NCBI GenBank assembly: GCA_947453145.1
Contig: CANGFA010000010.1
Location: 1 to 64,000, forward strand
Origin: Bacteroidota bacterium
Lineage (GTDB): Bacteria; Bacteroidota; Bacteroidia; Chitinophagales; Chitinophagaceae
Length of the DNA: 64,000 nucleotides
Reading direction: 5' to 3'
Shown piece by piece: positions 33,519-42,712 of this stretch. The notes under the pieces were generated by a model. That model made no database searches, was not told where the DNA came from, and saw only the letters and a program-made list of their open reading frames with translations. Within the stretch, counting starts at the first letter, position 1; the number at the start of each line of letters is the position of its first letter. Position numbers and translations under genes: made by a program.

Positions 33519-34601
33519 TTACTTCACATTTTCGGCCAAGACTCTTTCTAAATCTGCACCTCTTAAATCTCTGCCAATAATTACGCCTTTAGGATTAATT
33601 AAGAAATTGGCAGGAATGCTTTGAATGCCAAATTGCTGAGCCACAGCATTGTTCCAATATTTTAAATCGCTTACATGGGTCCAAGCTAGACCATCTTTTT
33701 TTATAGCTTCCAACCATTTAGCTTTATCCTGATCCAACGACACTCCTAATACAGTAAAGCCTTTTGCCTTATAGGTATTAAATGCTTTTACGACATTTGG
33801 ATTTTCAGCGCGACAAGGTCCACACCAACTAGCCCAAAAATCAATTAAAACATATTTACCTCTTAAAGAACTTAAGCTTATTGATTTGCCATTTGCATCA
33901 TTTTGTTTGAATTCAGGAAGCACTGTTCCAATTTTACCCAATTCGGCAGATGCCACTGTTTTATCTAACATATCAGCAAAAGCACCCTTTTTAGCAACCC
34001 CCGTAAAAGAGCCATAAATACTTGGCAATGATTCCTTAATTACCGGAAACATATTTGCAAATTGCAACAAAAATAAAGTGGATACCGGAGACTGATTGTA
34101 TTTAGTAGTTAATTTTAAAAAGGCATTGGTCACGTTTGTACTTAACTCATTAGATTCTTTTGTTAAAGCGGCCTTATTTTTTTCATCCTTCTCGGTTTGA
34201 ATGGCATTCATTTTTTGAATAAATGGCTCAATAAGTGGATTCAAAACAGACATATAGTCCTTATAAACATCATGAGTAACAGAACCATTAATAGACAATG
34301 CATTCACATTTTGCAAATCACCTTCGACTGTTACACTTTCATTCCCTATAAATAATGGAACTTTTTGATTCATCCCTTTGAAACCTAAAACAAATATGGT
34401 AGCTGTTTCCGTCTTACCTTCTAACGTAAAATTTCCATTTTTGGAAACACCTTTACCAACTTCTTGGCTTGTTACCCCATCTAATAAAGTTACTTCTGTA
34501 TTATCTGGTAAATTTTTAAGTAATCCTGTCACTTTTAACCCCTGTGCATTTAATGAAATAAAAGAGATCATTAAAAATGCCAACCCTGTTATTTTTTTCA
34601 T
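33519..34601 (-). CDS. TlpA-like thioredoxin-family lipid/periplasmic disulfide protein with DUF4369-type N-terminus, 360 aa
   Basis: A signal peptide (residues 1-19, ...S-L-N-A-Q) is followed by a beta-rich DUF4369-like domain (about 20-115) and a helical linker. The C-terminal AhpC/TSA-Redoxin domain has W-A-S-W-C-G-P-C-R-A-E-N-P at about 265. Such proteins are exported thiol-disulfide oxidoreductases, often reducing cytochrome c apoproteins or other envelope proteins. It is monocistronic with its own promoter, downstream of hisIE on the same strand. A palindrome sits between its -33 and -7 elements. Confidence 0.82.
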   Translation of the reverse strand: MKKITGLAFLMISFISLNAQGLKVTGLLKNLPDNTEVTLLDGVTSQEVGKGVSKNGNFTLEGKTETATIFVLGFKGMNQKVPLFIGNESVTVEGDLQNVNALSINGSVTHDVYKDYMSVLNPLIEPFIQKMNAIQTEKDEKNKAALTKESNELSTNVTNAFLKLTTKYNQSPVSTLFLLQFANMFPVIKESLPSIYGSFTGVAKKGAFADMLDKTVASAELGKIGTVLPEFKQNDANGKSISLSSLRGKYVLIDFWASWCGPCRAENPNVVKAFNTYKAKGFTVLGVSLDQDKAKWLEAIKKDGLAWTHVSDLKYWNNAVAQQFGIQSIPANFLINPKGVIIGRDLRGADLERVLAENVK

Positions 34602-34605
34602 AGTA

Positions 34606-34638
34606 TAAATTTACATGTGCAATAATTGCATTTTCAAA
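34606..34638 (-). promoter_or_regulatory. promoter of the TlpA-like gene with a palindrome in the spacer
   Basis: On the minus strand TTTG (34638-34635), 21 bases, then TAAATTTA (34613-34606, one mismatch to TAnnTTTG), four bases, and the ATG at 34601. The spacer holds TGCAAT-A-ATTGCA (34618-34630), 6-bp arms around one base, placed where a repressor could block RNA polymerase. The promoter elements are seen; operator function is inference. Confidence 0.5.
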
Positions 34639-34663
34639 TATATGATTATTTTCTACAGTACAT

Positions 34664-35266
34664 TTAAGGCTTATGCCTCTTTTCCAAAATATTAACAACA
34701 TCTCCTAATGTATAGCCTTTAGATTGCAATAAAATCATATAATGGAAAAGCAAATCAGCAGATTCATCTAAGAAAAGAGTTTCATTGTTGTCTTTTGCTT
34801 CAATCACCATTTCTACTGCTTCCTCTCCTACTTTTTGAGCTATTTTATTAATTCCTTTTGCAAATAAACTGGCAACATAGGAAGTATCGGGTGCAGCATT
34901 TTTTCTTTCTGCAATCACTTTTTCCAATGTAGCTAAAAAGGCAGTATTGGAACTTGCATTTTCCTGACCCCAACAAGTTCCTGTTCCATTATGACAAACT
35001 GGACCCGACGGATTAGCTTGTACTAATAAAGTATCGTTATCGCAGTCTACGGTCATGCTAACATAATGCAAGAAGTTACCACTCTCCTCTCCCTTGGTCC
35101 ACAATCTTGACTTAGACCTACTAAAAAAAGTTACTTTTTGTTGAGACAAGGTAGCGTCAATTGCTTCCTGATTCATAAATCCCATCATAAGTACATTTTT
35201 TGTATTGACATCCTGTACAATGGCGGGTACTAAACCATCTGCGTATTTTGAAAAATTGATATTCAT
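34664..35266 (-). CDS. hisI: bifunctional phosphoribosyl-AMP cyclohydrolase / phosphoribosyl-ATP pyrophosphatase
   Basis: The fused HisIE carries out steps 2 and 3 of histidine synthesis. The N-terminal HisI part (about 1-105) has M-G-F-M-N-Q-E-A, S-R-S-K-S-R-L-W-T-K-G-E-x-S-G and the metal site V-D-C-D-N-D-T-L with C-H-N-G-T-G-T-C. The C-terminal HisE part (about 110-200) has the G-E-E-A-V-E-M-V-I-E-A and D-E-S-A-D-L-L-F-H motifs. Last gene of the his-trp series, 73 bases after hisF; the TlpA-like gene that follows has its own promoter. Confidence 0.95.
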   Translation of the reverse strand: MNINFSKYADGLVPAIVQDVNTKNVLMMGFMNQEAIDATLSQQKVTFFSRSKSRLWTKGEESGNFLHYVSMTVDCDNDTLLVQANPSGPVCHNGTGTCWGQENASSNTAFLATLEKVIAERKNAAPDTSYVASLFAKGINKIAQKVGEEAVEMVIEAKDNNETLFLDESADLLFHYMILLQSKGYTLGDVVNILEKRHKP

Positions 35267-35339
35267 AATTAAAATTAAATAATGTTTGGGATCTGCAATT
35301 TATTTTTTGAATCGCTTTTAATCGGTATGAAATTTAAAA

Positions 35340-36098
35340 TTACAACCGTATAGAAACTCCTTTATCGTGTAAATACTTTTTTAAATCGGGTATGGCTAAT
35401 TCCTTATAATGAAAAATACTTGCTGCCAAAGCTGCATCTGCTTTACCTTGTGTAAATACATCATAAAAATGCTGTTCATTGCCCCCTCCCCCCGAAGCAA
35501 TAATGGGCACTGGTAATGTTTCGGCCAATTGTGCAGTAATATCTAATGCAAACCCTTGTTTAGTGCCATCGTGATTCATTGAAGTTAATAAAATTTCTCC
35601 CACGCCTAAGTCCACAGCTTCCCTAGCCCAGTCCATAACCAACTTATTCGTTTTAGTTCTGCCACCATTTAAGTATACATACCAATTGTTATCTTCCTCG
35701 CATTTTATATCAATGGCTAACACCACACATTGGCTACCAAAGTTTCTAGCGAATCTGTTAATAATAGTGGGGTCTAAAACAGCGGCGGTGTTTACGGAGA
35801 TTTTATCTGCTCCATTTTGTAGCAATACGGTTACATCTTCCTCTGTTTTAATGCCCCCTCCAACCGTGAAGGGAATATTAATTTTATGTGCAATTTTATT
35901 GACTAACTCACTTAAGGTTTTTCTTTTTTCCACGGTAGCCGTGATATCCAAAAAAACCAATTCATCAGCTCCTTGTTCTGCATAAAATGCACCTAGTTCT
36001 ATAGGATCACCTACATCCCTAATTTGCTCAAAGTTAATCCCCTTCACCGTGCGACCGTCTTTGATGTCTAAACAGGGTATAATTCTTTTGGTTAACAT
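35340..36098 (-). CDS. hisF: imidazole glycerol phosphate synthase cyclase subunit
   Basis: HisF is a TIM barrel that, with HisH, turns PRFAR and ammonia into IGP and AICAR. The start [16 protein letters not shown] has the first catalytic Asp. The second is in L-A-I-D-I-K-C, and I-A-S-G-G-G-G binds phosphate. Length (252 aa) is standard. It lies 50 bases after hisA. Confidence 0.95.
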   Translation of the reverse strand: MLTKRIIPCLDIKDGRTVKGINFEQIRDVGDPIELGAFYAEQGADELVFLDITATVEKRKTLSELVNKIAHKINIPFTVGGGIKTEEDVTVLLQNGADKISVNTAAVLDPTIINRFARNFGSQCVVLAIDIKCEEDNNWYVYLNGGRTKTNKLVMDWAREAVDLGVGEILLTSMNHDGTKQGFALDITAQLAETLPVPIIASGGGGNEQHFYDVFTQGKADAALAASIFHYKELAIPDLKKYLHDKGVSIRL

Positions 36099-36148
36099 TT
36101 TTTATTTATTAAAAAGCTTTGTTATTTACTAATGATAGTTGTCATTAA

Positions 36149-36874
36149 TTATTTTGTTTCTTGAAATTTGCTCAGCTCTTGCAAGGTAATTCTGTTTTCA
36201 TAAATCGCTTTCCCCACAATGGCTGCCGAACATCCTATTTCACGCAATGTTTTTAAATCCTGCAAATTACTTACACCCCCACTGGCAATTAATTGAAGTA
36301 CAGGAAACTTTGCAATTATTTTTTTATACAAATCAATAGAGGGACCTTGCAACTTTCCGTCCTTTTGAATATCGGTACAAAACATTTGCATCAACCCTTT
36401 ATCCAAATATGACTGCATAAAAGTATACACGTCAATATCTGTTTTTTCTAACCAGCCACCAATGGCAATTTTTTCTTCAAATACATCGGCACCTAGCATA
36501 AAAACGGCAGCTCCAAAACGTTCAATCCACTGTTCAAATACATTTCTATTTTTTACTGCTAAACTTCCAATAGTTGCATAAGCTGCCCCCAAATCCAATA
36601 CTGTTTTTAAAGTGCTTTCCGTTTTTATACCTCCGCCAAAATCTATTTGTAAATTAGTTTGATTTGCTATTTTATCCAGCACTTTCCAATTCACCACTTC
36701 CCCTGCCTTGGCGCCATCCAAGTCTACTAAATGCAAACGCATGAGTCCAATACCTTCAAATGCCTTAGCTACTTCCAATGGATCCTCGTTGTAAATTTTC
36801 TTTTGCGCATAGTCCCCTTCCGTTAAACGGACACATTTGCCTTCAATTAAATCTATCGCAGGTATAATTTGCAT
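36149..36874 (-). CDS. hisA: phosphoribosylformimino-5-aminoimidazole carboxamide ribotide isomerase
   Basis: HisA is a (beta/alpha)8 isomerase of the histidine pathway. I-I-P-A-I-D-L-I-E-G-K-C-V-R-L contains the catalytic Asp and the G-K-C-V-R-L-T signature. F-C-T-D-I-Q-K-D-G carries the second acidic residue, and I-A-S-G-G-V-S-N closes the phosphate site. A separate trpF exists, so there is no need for a dual HisA/TrpF (PriA) role. Two bases separate it from hisH. Confidence 0.95.
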   Translation of the reverse strand: MQIIPAIDLIEGKCVRLTEGDYAQKKIYNEDPLEVAKAFEGIGLMRLHLVDLDGAKAGEVVNWKVLDKIANQTNLQIDFGGGIKTESTLKTVLDLGAAYATIGSLAVKNRNVFEQWIERFGAAVFMLGADVFEEKIAIGGWLEKTDIDVYTFMQSYLDKGLMQMFCTDIQKDGKLQGPSIDLYKKIIAKFPVLQLIASGGVSNLQDLKTLREIGCSAAIVGKAIYENRITLQELSKFQETK

Positions 36875-36876
36875 TT

Positions 36877-37467
36877 TTATAAACTTAAAAAGTTTTGAAT
36901 AATCTGCTCACCCACTTTTGCAGACTTCTCTGGGTGAAACTGAACGCCATAAAAATTATCCTTATGTAAAGCACAACTATAAGGCTGTATATATTGGGCG
37001 GTACCAATCGTGTGGTCCCCTAATGCAGCATAGTAACCATGTACAAAATAAGCATAGCTTTCCTCAGGCACTCCTTTGAATAAATTAGACTTTAAATTTG
37101 AAATGGTATTCCATCCAATTTGAGGCACTTTTATAGTAGCATCGGTTGGCTTAAATAATTTCACTTGTTCTTCAAAAATATCCAAACATGTAGTATTGTT
37201 TTCTTCGGAATAGGCACACATCAATTGCATACCTAAACAAATACCAAACACAGGCTGTTTTAAATTTTTTACTACTTTATCCAATGCTCTTTCTTGTAAA
37301 TATTGCATAGCTGTACTCGCTTCACCCACACCCGGGAATATCACTTTGTCCGCTGCTTGAATGGTCTCTACATTGTCGGTCACCGTTGCTTCAACGCCTA
37401 ATCGAGCTAGCGCATATAGTACAGATTGAATATTACCAGCATTGTATTGTATGATTACGATATTCAT
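36877..37467 (-). CDS. hisH: imidazole glycerol phosphate synthase glutamine amidotransferase subunit
   Basis: A class-I glutaminase with the nucleophile Cys in F-G-I-C-L-G-M-Q and the His-Glu pair in V-Q-F-H-P-E-K-S. It supplies ammonia to HisF. First of the four his genes placed after trpA, 56 bases downstream of it. The 56-base gap shows no TAnnTTTG box and no hairpin terminator, so expression probably depends on the trp transcript. Confidence 0.94.
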   Translation of the reverse strand: MNIVIIQYNAGNIQSVLYALARLGVEATVTDNVETIQAADKVIFPGVGEASTAMQYLQERALDKVVKNLKQPVFGICLGMQLMCAYSEENNTTCLDIFEEQVKLFKPTDATIKVPQIGWNTISNLKSNLFKGVPEESYAYFVHGYYAALGDHTIGTAQYIQPYSCALHKDNFYGVQFHPEKSAKVGEQIIQNFLSL

Positions 37468-37523
37468 TATTTAAAGTTCATGATTTAATCTTATTAATTA
37501 GCGTCCTATTGTAATTAAAACAA

Positions 37524-38294
37524 TTAACTTAAAACGGCTTTTAAAAATTGAGTGGTCGTTTCATTTACATCCACCCCTTTTGAAAGTGCATTGATGTAGG
37601 CCGATCCAATAATGGCTCCATTGGCATAAGCACAAACCGCATTAAAGGTTTCCTTATCCTTTATACCAAATCCTACCAAAACTGAATTTTTTAATTGCAT
37701 AGCTTGTAATTTTTGCAGATACAAAGCTACTTTGGAAAAATCTTTATCTTTTCCGGTGGTCGCAGAAGAACTTACTGCATATAAGAACCCAGTACTTAAG
37801 CTATCTAATTTTCTTAATCTATCTTCTGGCGTTTCGGGAGTTACTAAAAACACAAAGTCCAATTCATTTTCTTGAACTGTCTTGCCGTATATATTTTCAT
37901 ATTCAAATAAAGGCAAATCGGGTAAAATTAATCCATCTACACCAACTGCTTTTGCTTTTTTACAAAATGCTTCAAAGCCATATTGCAAAATGGGATTCAT
38001 ATAGCCCATTAATATAACCGGAATATGAATAGTATTGCGCATAACAGCTAACTGCTCAAATAAGGTGTCAATGGTCATGCCATTAGCCAAAGCAACATTA
38101 CCACTGGATTGTATTACTTCCCCATCCGCTAAAGGATCGCTGTAGGGCATCCCTAATTCTATGATATTAGCCCGATTCGCTTGCAAACTTTCCATTACTT
38201 GTAATGTACTATTCAGCTGCGGAAAACCTGCAGTACAATAAACGTTTAACACCCGATTATTTTGTTTTTTAAATAATTCCGATAACCTTGACAT
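37524..38294 (-). CDS. trpA: tryptophan synthase alpha chain
   Basis: TrpA cleaves indole-3-glycerol phosphate and passes indole to TrpB. Catalytic Glu is in I-I-E-L-G-M-P-Y-S-D-P-L-A-D-G, with the second acid in G-L-I-L-P-D-L-P. S-S-x-x-T-T-G and G-F-G-I-K form the phosphate site. Length (256 aa) is normal. Last trp gene, followed by hisH. Confidence 0.95.
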   Translation of the reverse strand: MSRLSELFKKQNNRVLNVYCTAGFPQLNSTLQVMESLQANRANIIELGMPYSDPLADGEVIQSSGNVALANGMTIDTLFEQLAVMRNTIHIPVILMGYMNPILQYGFEAFCKKAKAVGVDGLILPDLPLFEYENIYGKTVQENELDFVFLVTPETPEDRLRKLDSLSTGFLYAVSSSATTGKDKDFSKVALYLQKLQAMQLKNSVLVGFGIKDKETFNAVCAYANGAIIGSAYINALSKGVDVNETTTQFLKAVLS

Positions 38295-38342
38295 AACTTT
38301 TTATTTAAATGATCCCTTTAATGATATTGATTGATGTAAACT

Positions 38343-39554
38343 TTATTTTTTCATATCCATCACTTGCATATAGGTAGCCAAATCCTTATCCCCTCTTCCG
38401 CTTAAACAAACCACCACTACATCCGTTGGTTTAAAATTCATTTTTGGCAAAATGGCAAAAGCATGTGCCGTTTCTAATGCTGGAATAATACCTTCTATTT
38501 CAGATAAATGAAAAGCCCATTCCAACGCTTCTTTATCGGTTGCACTAGTAAAAGTACCACGCTTACTTTCATATAAAAATGCATGTAATGGGCCAATGCC
38601 AGGATAATCCAAGCCAGCACTAATACTGTGTGGCTCTACCACTTGTCCATCGGCGGTTTGCATTAAGATACTTTTACTTCCATGTAATATACCAGGCTTC
38701 CCAAGTTGCGTAGTAGCTGCACTCATTCCTGAATGAACACCATAACCTGCAGCTTCTACTGCAACTAAATCTACGGTCTCCTCATTTAAGAAATGATAAA
38801 ATGCACCTGCCGCATTGGAACCACCTCCCACACAGGCAACTACATGCGTTGGCAATTCATTACCTGTTTTTTCTTTTAACTGCTTACGAATTTCATCACT
38901 AATCACACTTTGAAAACGCGCTACCATATCCGGATATGGGTGTGGACCTACCACACTTCCAATAATATAATGTGTTTCATTGGGCTCATTTATCCAAGCT
39001 CTAATGGCTTCATTGGTTGCGTCTTTTAAAGTTTTACTTCCACTAGTTGCAGGTACCACTGTTGCTCCTAACATTTTCATTCTAGCCACATTGGGCGCTT
39101 GACGCTCAATATCCTTTTCACCCATATATACCACACATTCCATCCCCTTTAAAGCACATACTGTTGCAGTGGCTACACCATGTTGGCCTGCACCCGTTTC
39201 GGCAATTATTTTTTTCTTACCCAAACGTTGTGCTAATAATATTTGACCAATGGTATTGTTAATTTTATGCGCACCCGTATGACATAAGTCCTCACGTTTT
39301 AAATAAATTTGTGTCCCAATTTCCTTACTTAATCTTTCGGCATAAAACAAGGGAGTAGGCCTGCCTACATAATCTTTTAATAAGGCATGAAACTCCTTTT
39401 GAAACTCAGGATCCTGCATGATTTGAATGTACTGCGCTTTTAATGTTTCTACATTGCTGTACAACATTTCTGGAATGTACGCCCCTCCAAAATCTCCATA
39501 GTAGCCTTCGGCACTTGGGTCTTGATAATTAATCGTTTTGTTAAATGAGTGCAT
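38343..39554 (-). CDS. trpB: tryptophan synthase beta chain
   Basis: The PLP enzyme joins indole and serine. The PLP lysine is in G-A-H-K-I-N-N, preceded by [26 protein letters not shown] and the C-terminal L-S-G-R-G-D-K-D are intact. It is the usual TrpB1 class (403 aa). Its first 14 bases overlap the end of trpF, which suggests coupled translation. Confidence 0.96.
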   Translation of the reverse strand: MHSFNKTINYQDPSAEGYYGDFGGAYIPEMLYSNVETLKAQYIQIMQDPEFQKEFHALLKDYVGRPTPLFYAERLSKEIGTQIYLKREDLCHTGAHKINNTIGQILLAQRLGKKKIIAETGAGQHGVATATVCALKGMECVVYMGEKDIERQAPNVARMKMLGATVVPATSGSKTLKDATNEAIRAWINEPNETHYIIGSVVGPHPYPDMVARFQSVISDEIRKQLKEKTGNELPTHVVACVGGGSNAAGAFYHFLNEETVDLVAVEAAGYGVHSGMSAATTQLGKPGILHGSKSILMQTADGQVVEPHSISAGLDYPGIGPLHAFLYESKRGTFTSATDKEALEWAFHLSEIEGIIPALETAHAFAILPKMNFKPTDVVVVCLSGRGDKDLATYMQVMDMKK

Positions 39555-40200
39555 CTATAAAGGATTTAATTTTTTCTATATTTTTATTACCTGGTTCAAT
39601 CTCAAATTGACTATTAATATCCAAAGCAAACAAGTCACTACCTGCTTTAGTTTTCTTCATCACTTCTATACCGCCTATATCATTGGAACCAATGCCGCCA
39701 CTTAAAAAATAGGGCTTGCCAATGATATTTCCTTTTAATAATTCCCAATTAAAATGAGCCCCTGTTCCTCCATATAATTTACTATCCGTATCAAATAAAT
39801 AATAGTCGGCTACATTTTCAAATGGCACAATGTCAGGCATCTTATCTCCCACCCTAAATACTTTTATCAATTGTACATTATGTAAAGATGCATGCGATAA
39901 TTGTGATCTTAATTGTTCGTAATATTCCAAATCCTCATCCCCATGTAATTGAACCATGTCCAATCCAGCCTCTTTTACAATGTGTATTACATTTTCAACA
40001 GGCTCATTTACAAGCACTCCTACTTTTTTAGCATGAGAAGGGGTAAATGTTCTTATATCCTCTAATGACAAGGTATTTAAAACATATCTTTTAGAGGGTG
40101 CATAAAAAATAAAGCCAATACAATCCACCCCCATTGCTTCCAAAGCAATAGCTTGGTTTATAGTTGTCAACCCGCAAACTTTAATCTTTAATGTTCCCAT
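39541..40200 (-). CDS. trpF: phosphoribosylanthranilate isomerase
   Basis: TrpF starts K-V-C-G-L-T with the catalytic Cys. The general acid Asp lies in the later Y-Y-L-F-D-T-D-S region, with G-G-T-G-x-x-F-N-W and F-L-S-G-G-I following. Length (219 aa) is normal. It sits between trpC and trpB. Confidence 0.94.
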   Translation of the reverse strand: MGTLKIKVCGLTTINQAIALEAMGVDCIGFIFYAPSKRYVLNTLSLEDIRTFTPSHAKKVGVLVNEPVENVIHIVKEAGLDMVQLHGDEDLEYYEQLRSQLSHASLHNVQLIKVFRVGDKMPDIVPFENVADYYLFDTDSKLYGGTGAHFNWELLKGNIIGKPYFLSGGIGSNDIGGIEVMKKTKAGSDLFALDINSQFEIEPGNKNIEKIKSFIDALI

Positions 40201-40243
40201 ACTTTAAATTTTATCACTCCTTATGAATGCTTCTTTATTGACA

Positions 40244-41029
40244 TTATTTAATTTGTTTACTAAACTCCTCAAACGCTTTAGCAGGATTTTCTTGTTTCAT
40301 AAAATACTCTCCCATTAAAAAACCATCAAAGCCCTCTTTTTTTAATAAGTTAAAAGTAGCTAAGTCATAAATTCCACTCTCTGCAATGCTTAATTTCCCT
40401 TTTGGTAACTGTTCTTTTAATTTTAAAGAATGTTCAATATTTACTTCAAAGGATTTTAAGCTTCTATTATTAATTCCGACAAAATCAACAGCATCACATA
40501 TATGACCTAATTCCGATTCATCATGTAATTCCAATAATACTTCCATCCCTAATTTTTGAGCAACACCGGATAATACTTTTGTTTGATCCGGTGTTAAACA
40601 AGAAGCAATTAATAAAATAACAGAAGCGCCATACGCTTTTGCTTCTATGATTTGAAATTCATCTATAATAAATTCCTTGCGCAATACTGGAATTGGATTT
40701 TGAATCGCTATGCTTAAGTCTTCCAAGCTTCCTCCAAAAAACGGACCGTCTGTTAAAACCGATATCCCAGCTGCACCAAATAATGAATAGGCTTGTGTCA
40801 CCTCCGCTACCTTAGCCACTCCATTGATGATCCCTTTAGAGGGTGATTGTCTTTTAAACTCAGCGATAATACCTGTTTTAGAAGTATCCAATAAATTTGC
40901 CTTTAAGGAATGACATTTTGTTTCAAATAAAGGCATAGCTTCTAATTGAGCGACGGATATTTGCCCTTTCCTATCAGCTACTTCGCCAAACTTAGTTGCT
41001 ATAATGGTTGCTAAAATATTGGTGCTCAT
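40244..41029 (-). CDS. trpC: indole-3-glycerol phosphate synthase
   Basis: A TIM barrel with the catalytic Lys in I-A-E-F-K-R-Q-S-P-S-K-G, a second Lys in V-L-R-K-E-F-I-I-D, and V-G-I-N-N-R and I-A-E-S-G-I near the end. The ATG at 41029 is chosen: it overlaps the trpD stop by one base (TAATG), the classic coupled arrangement, while the longer frame would begin at a TTG inside trpD. Confidence 0.95.
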   Translation of the reverse strand: MSTNILATIIATKFGEVADRKGQISVAQLEAMPLFETKCHSLKANLLDTSKTGIIAEFKRQSPSKGIINGVAKVAEVTQAYSLFGAAGISVLTDGPFFGGSLEDLSIAIQNPIPVLRKEFIIDEFQIIEAKAYGASVILLIASCLTPDQTKVLSGVAQKLGMEVLLELHDESELGHICDAVDFVGINNRSLKSFEVNIEHSLKLKEQLPKGKLSIAESGIYDLATFNLLKKEGFDGFLMGEYFMKQENPAKAFEEFSKQIK

Positions 41030-42021
41030 TATTGCAGACTTATTAATTTTTGTAAACAATTATTGGCCGCACCCGATTCCAAAGAGGTCACCGCTGCTTG
41101 ATAAGCAGCTTCGTAATTTTCATATTTCCCGGTAAGGTTTAAAGCCATTGCTGCATTGGCTAATACCACTGCATTTTGTGACCAAGTGCCTTTTCCTTGA
41201 ATTATATTTTTAAATATATTTGTCGCTTCTTCCACGGTAGCACCACCACTTAATTCCTCGGCAAATACGCGTCTCTTTCCAAGTTCATATGGCGATTTAG
41301 TAAACTCTCCTTTATTGGTAACAATTTTAGTATCCGTAGTTAAAGAAATTTCATCATAGCCGTCTAAACTATTTATTAAAGTAAACTCTTTGTCTAAACT
41401 TTGTAAAACATAATTATAAATACGCGCCATTTCTAAATTATATACCCCAATTAATTGATACTTAGGTTGCGCTGGATTCACAATAGGTCCTAGCATATTA
41501 AAAAAGGTGCGTACTCCCATATTTCGGCGGATAGGTCCCACTGTTTTTAATGCTGGATGAAATAAAGGGGCATGTAAAAAACAAATGCCCGCTTCCTTTA
41601 CTTCCTTAGCTAATTGTGACTGGTCATTTTTAAAAGTATACCCCAATTGCTCCATTACATTGGAGGATCCACTCACACTGGAAGCGCCATAATTACCATG
41701 CTTCACCACGGGTTGTCCAGCTCCAGCTACAATAAAACAGGCCAGGGTTGATATATTAAAAGTGTCTTTACCGTCTCCGCCTGTTCCTACTATATCCATG
41801 GCATTATCCAAGCCTAGATCTACTTTCACAGCAAGTGATAAAAGGGCATCTCTAAAACCCATTAATTCTTCAATGGTTATGCTGCGCATTAAATAAACGG
41901 TCACGAAAGAAGTAACCTCGTGCTCATTGTATGCGCCCTGTGAAATTTGAACCAACACTTCCTTAGCCTGTTCTCTTGACAAGGTTTTATGTTCAAATAA
42001 ATATTGTAATAATTTTTTCAT
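41029..42021 (-). CDS. trpD: anthranilate phosphoribosyltransferase
   Basis: It joins PRPP and anthranilate. The PRPP loop is D-I-V-G-T-G-G-D-G-K-D-T-F-N-I-S-T, followed by K-H-G-N-Y-G-A-S-S-V-S-G-S-S and R-R-N-M-G-V-R-T-F-F-N-M-L-G-P, all typical. Length (330 aa) is normal. PRPP is also the substrate of HisG in the same gene cluster. Confidence 0.95.
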   Translation of the reverse strand: MKKLLQYLFEHKTLSREQAKEVLVQISQGAYNEHEVTSFVTVYLMRSITIEELMGFRDALLSLAVKVDLGLDNAMDIVGTGGDGKDTFNISTLACFIVAGAGQPVVKHGNYGASSVSGSSNVMEQLGYTFKNDQSQLAKEVKEAGICFLHAPLFHPALKTVGPIRRNMGVRTFFNMLGPIVNPAQPKYQLIGVYNLEMARIYNYVLQSLDKEFTLINSLDGYDEISLTTDTKIVTNKGEFTKSPYELGKRRVFAEELSGGATVEEATNIFKNIIQGKGTWSQNAVVLANAAMALNLTGKYENYEAAYQAAVTSLESGAANNCLQKLISLQ

Positions 42022-42071
42022 CTTTTCATTTAAATTTAATTTTCAATTTCATTTTTTAAGCGCTTCGAAAA

Positions 42072-42641
42072 TTATTTTTTCAACCAATTCGCAATAATTT
42101 TAGCCCCTTCAGGCGTTAACACACTTTCCGGATGATACTGCACTCCCTTTACATCAAAGGTTTTATGCTCTAATGACATAATATAGCCTTCTTCGTCTTT
42201 TGATGTAATGGTTAGTTCAGCTGGCAAATCCTTTTCATTCACCACCCAGCTGTGATAACGTCCAACCTGAAAGGTATTTGGCAAGCCTTCAAATAAAGTA
42301 GAAGACGAAGTTAAATGAACTGGCGTTGCTATACCATGGTACACTTTGCTCAAATTACTTAAGCTACCTCCAAAAGATTCCGCAATGGCTTGCTGTCCTA
42401 AGCAAACTCCAAAAATAGATTTACTTGCAGCGTATTCTTGAATTAAAGGCAATAACAATCCAGATTCTGAAGGAATACCTGGCCCTGGTGATAATAATAT
42501 TTTATCATAGCCTTTAACAGCTTCTAAAGGAATTTCATCGTTACGAAATACTTCCACCTTGGCATCAGTTGCAATTTCTCTTATTAACTGTACCAAGTTG
42601 TAGGTGAAAGAATCGTAATTATCAAAAACTAATATTTTCAT
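42072..42641 (-). CDS. trpG: anthranilate synthase component II (glutamine amidotransferase)
   Basis: A class-I glutaminase with F-D-N-Y-D-S-F-T-Y-N-L at the start, the nucleophile Cys in F-G-V-C-L-G-Q-Q, and V-Q-Y-H-P-E-S-V-L-T at the end. It feeds ammonia to TrpE. In many bacteria one TrpG also serves PabB in folate synthesis; no separate pabA is in the window, so a dual role is possible. Confidence 0.93.
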   Translation of the reverse strand: MKILVFDNYDSFTYNLVQLIREIATDAKVEVFRNDEIPLEAVKGYDKILLSPGPGIPSESGLLLPLIQEYAASKSIFGVCLGQQAIAESFGGSLSNLSKVYHGIATPVHLTSSSTLFEGLPNTFQVGRYHSWVVNEKDLPAELTITSKDEEGYIMSLEHKTFDVKGVQYHPESVLTPEGAKIIANWLKK

Positions 42642-42712
42642 TGTCGCTTATTTATCGCTTTTATCTTTTCTTAATATTTTATTAAAAGAATTCAGTTTAG
42701 TTTACTATTTAT

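Noticed and set aside
36149-36874. PriA-type dual HisA/TrpF isomerase
   Set aside because: A complete separate trpF is present in the same cluster, so a dual enzyme is unnecessary and no sequence feature demands it.
40244-41059. Longer trpC start at 41059 (TTG)
   Set aside because: The ATG at 41029 overlaps the trpD stop as TAATG and begins the conserved protein; the extension lies inside trpD.
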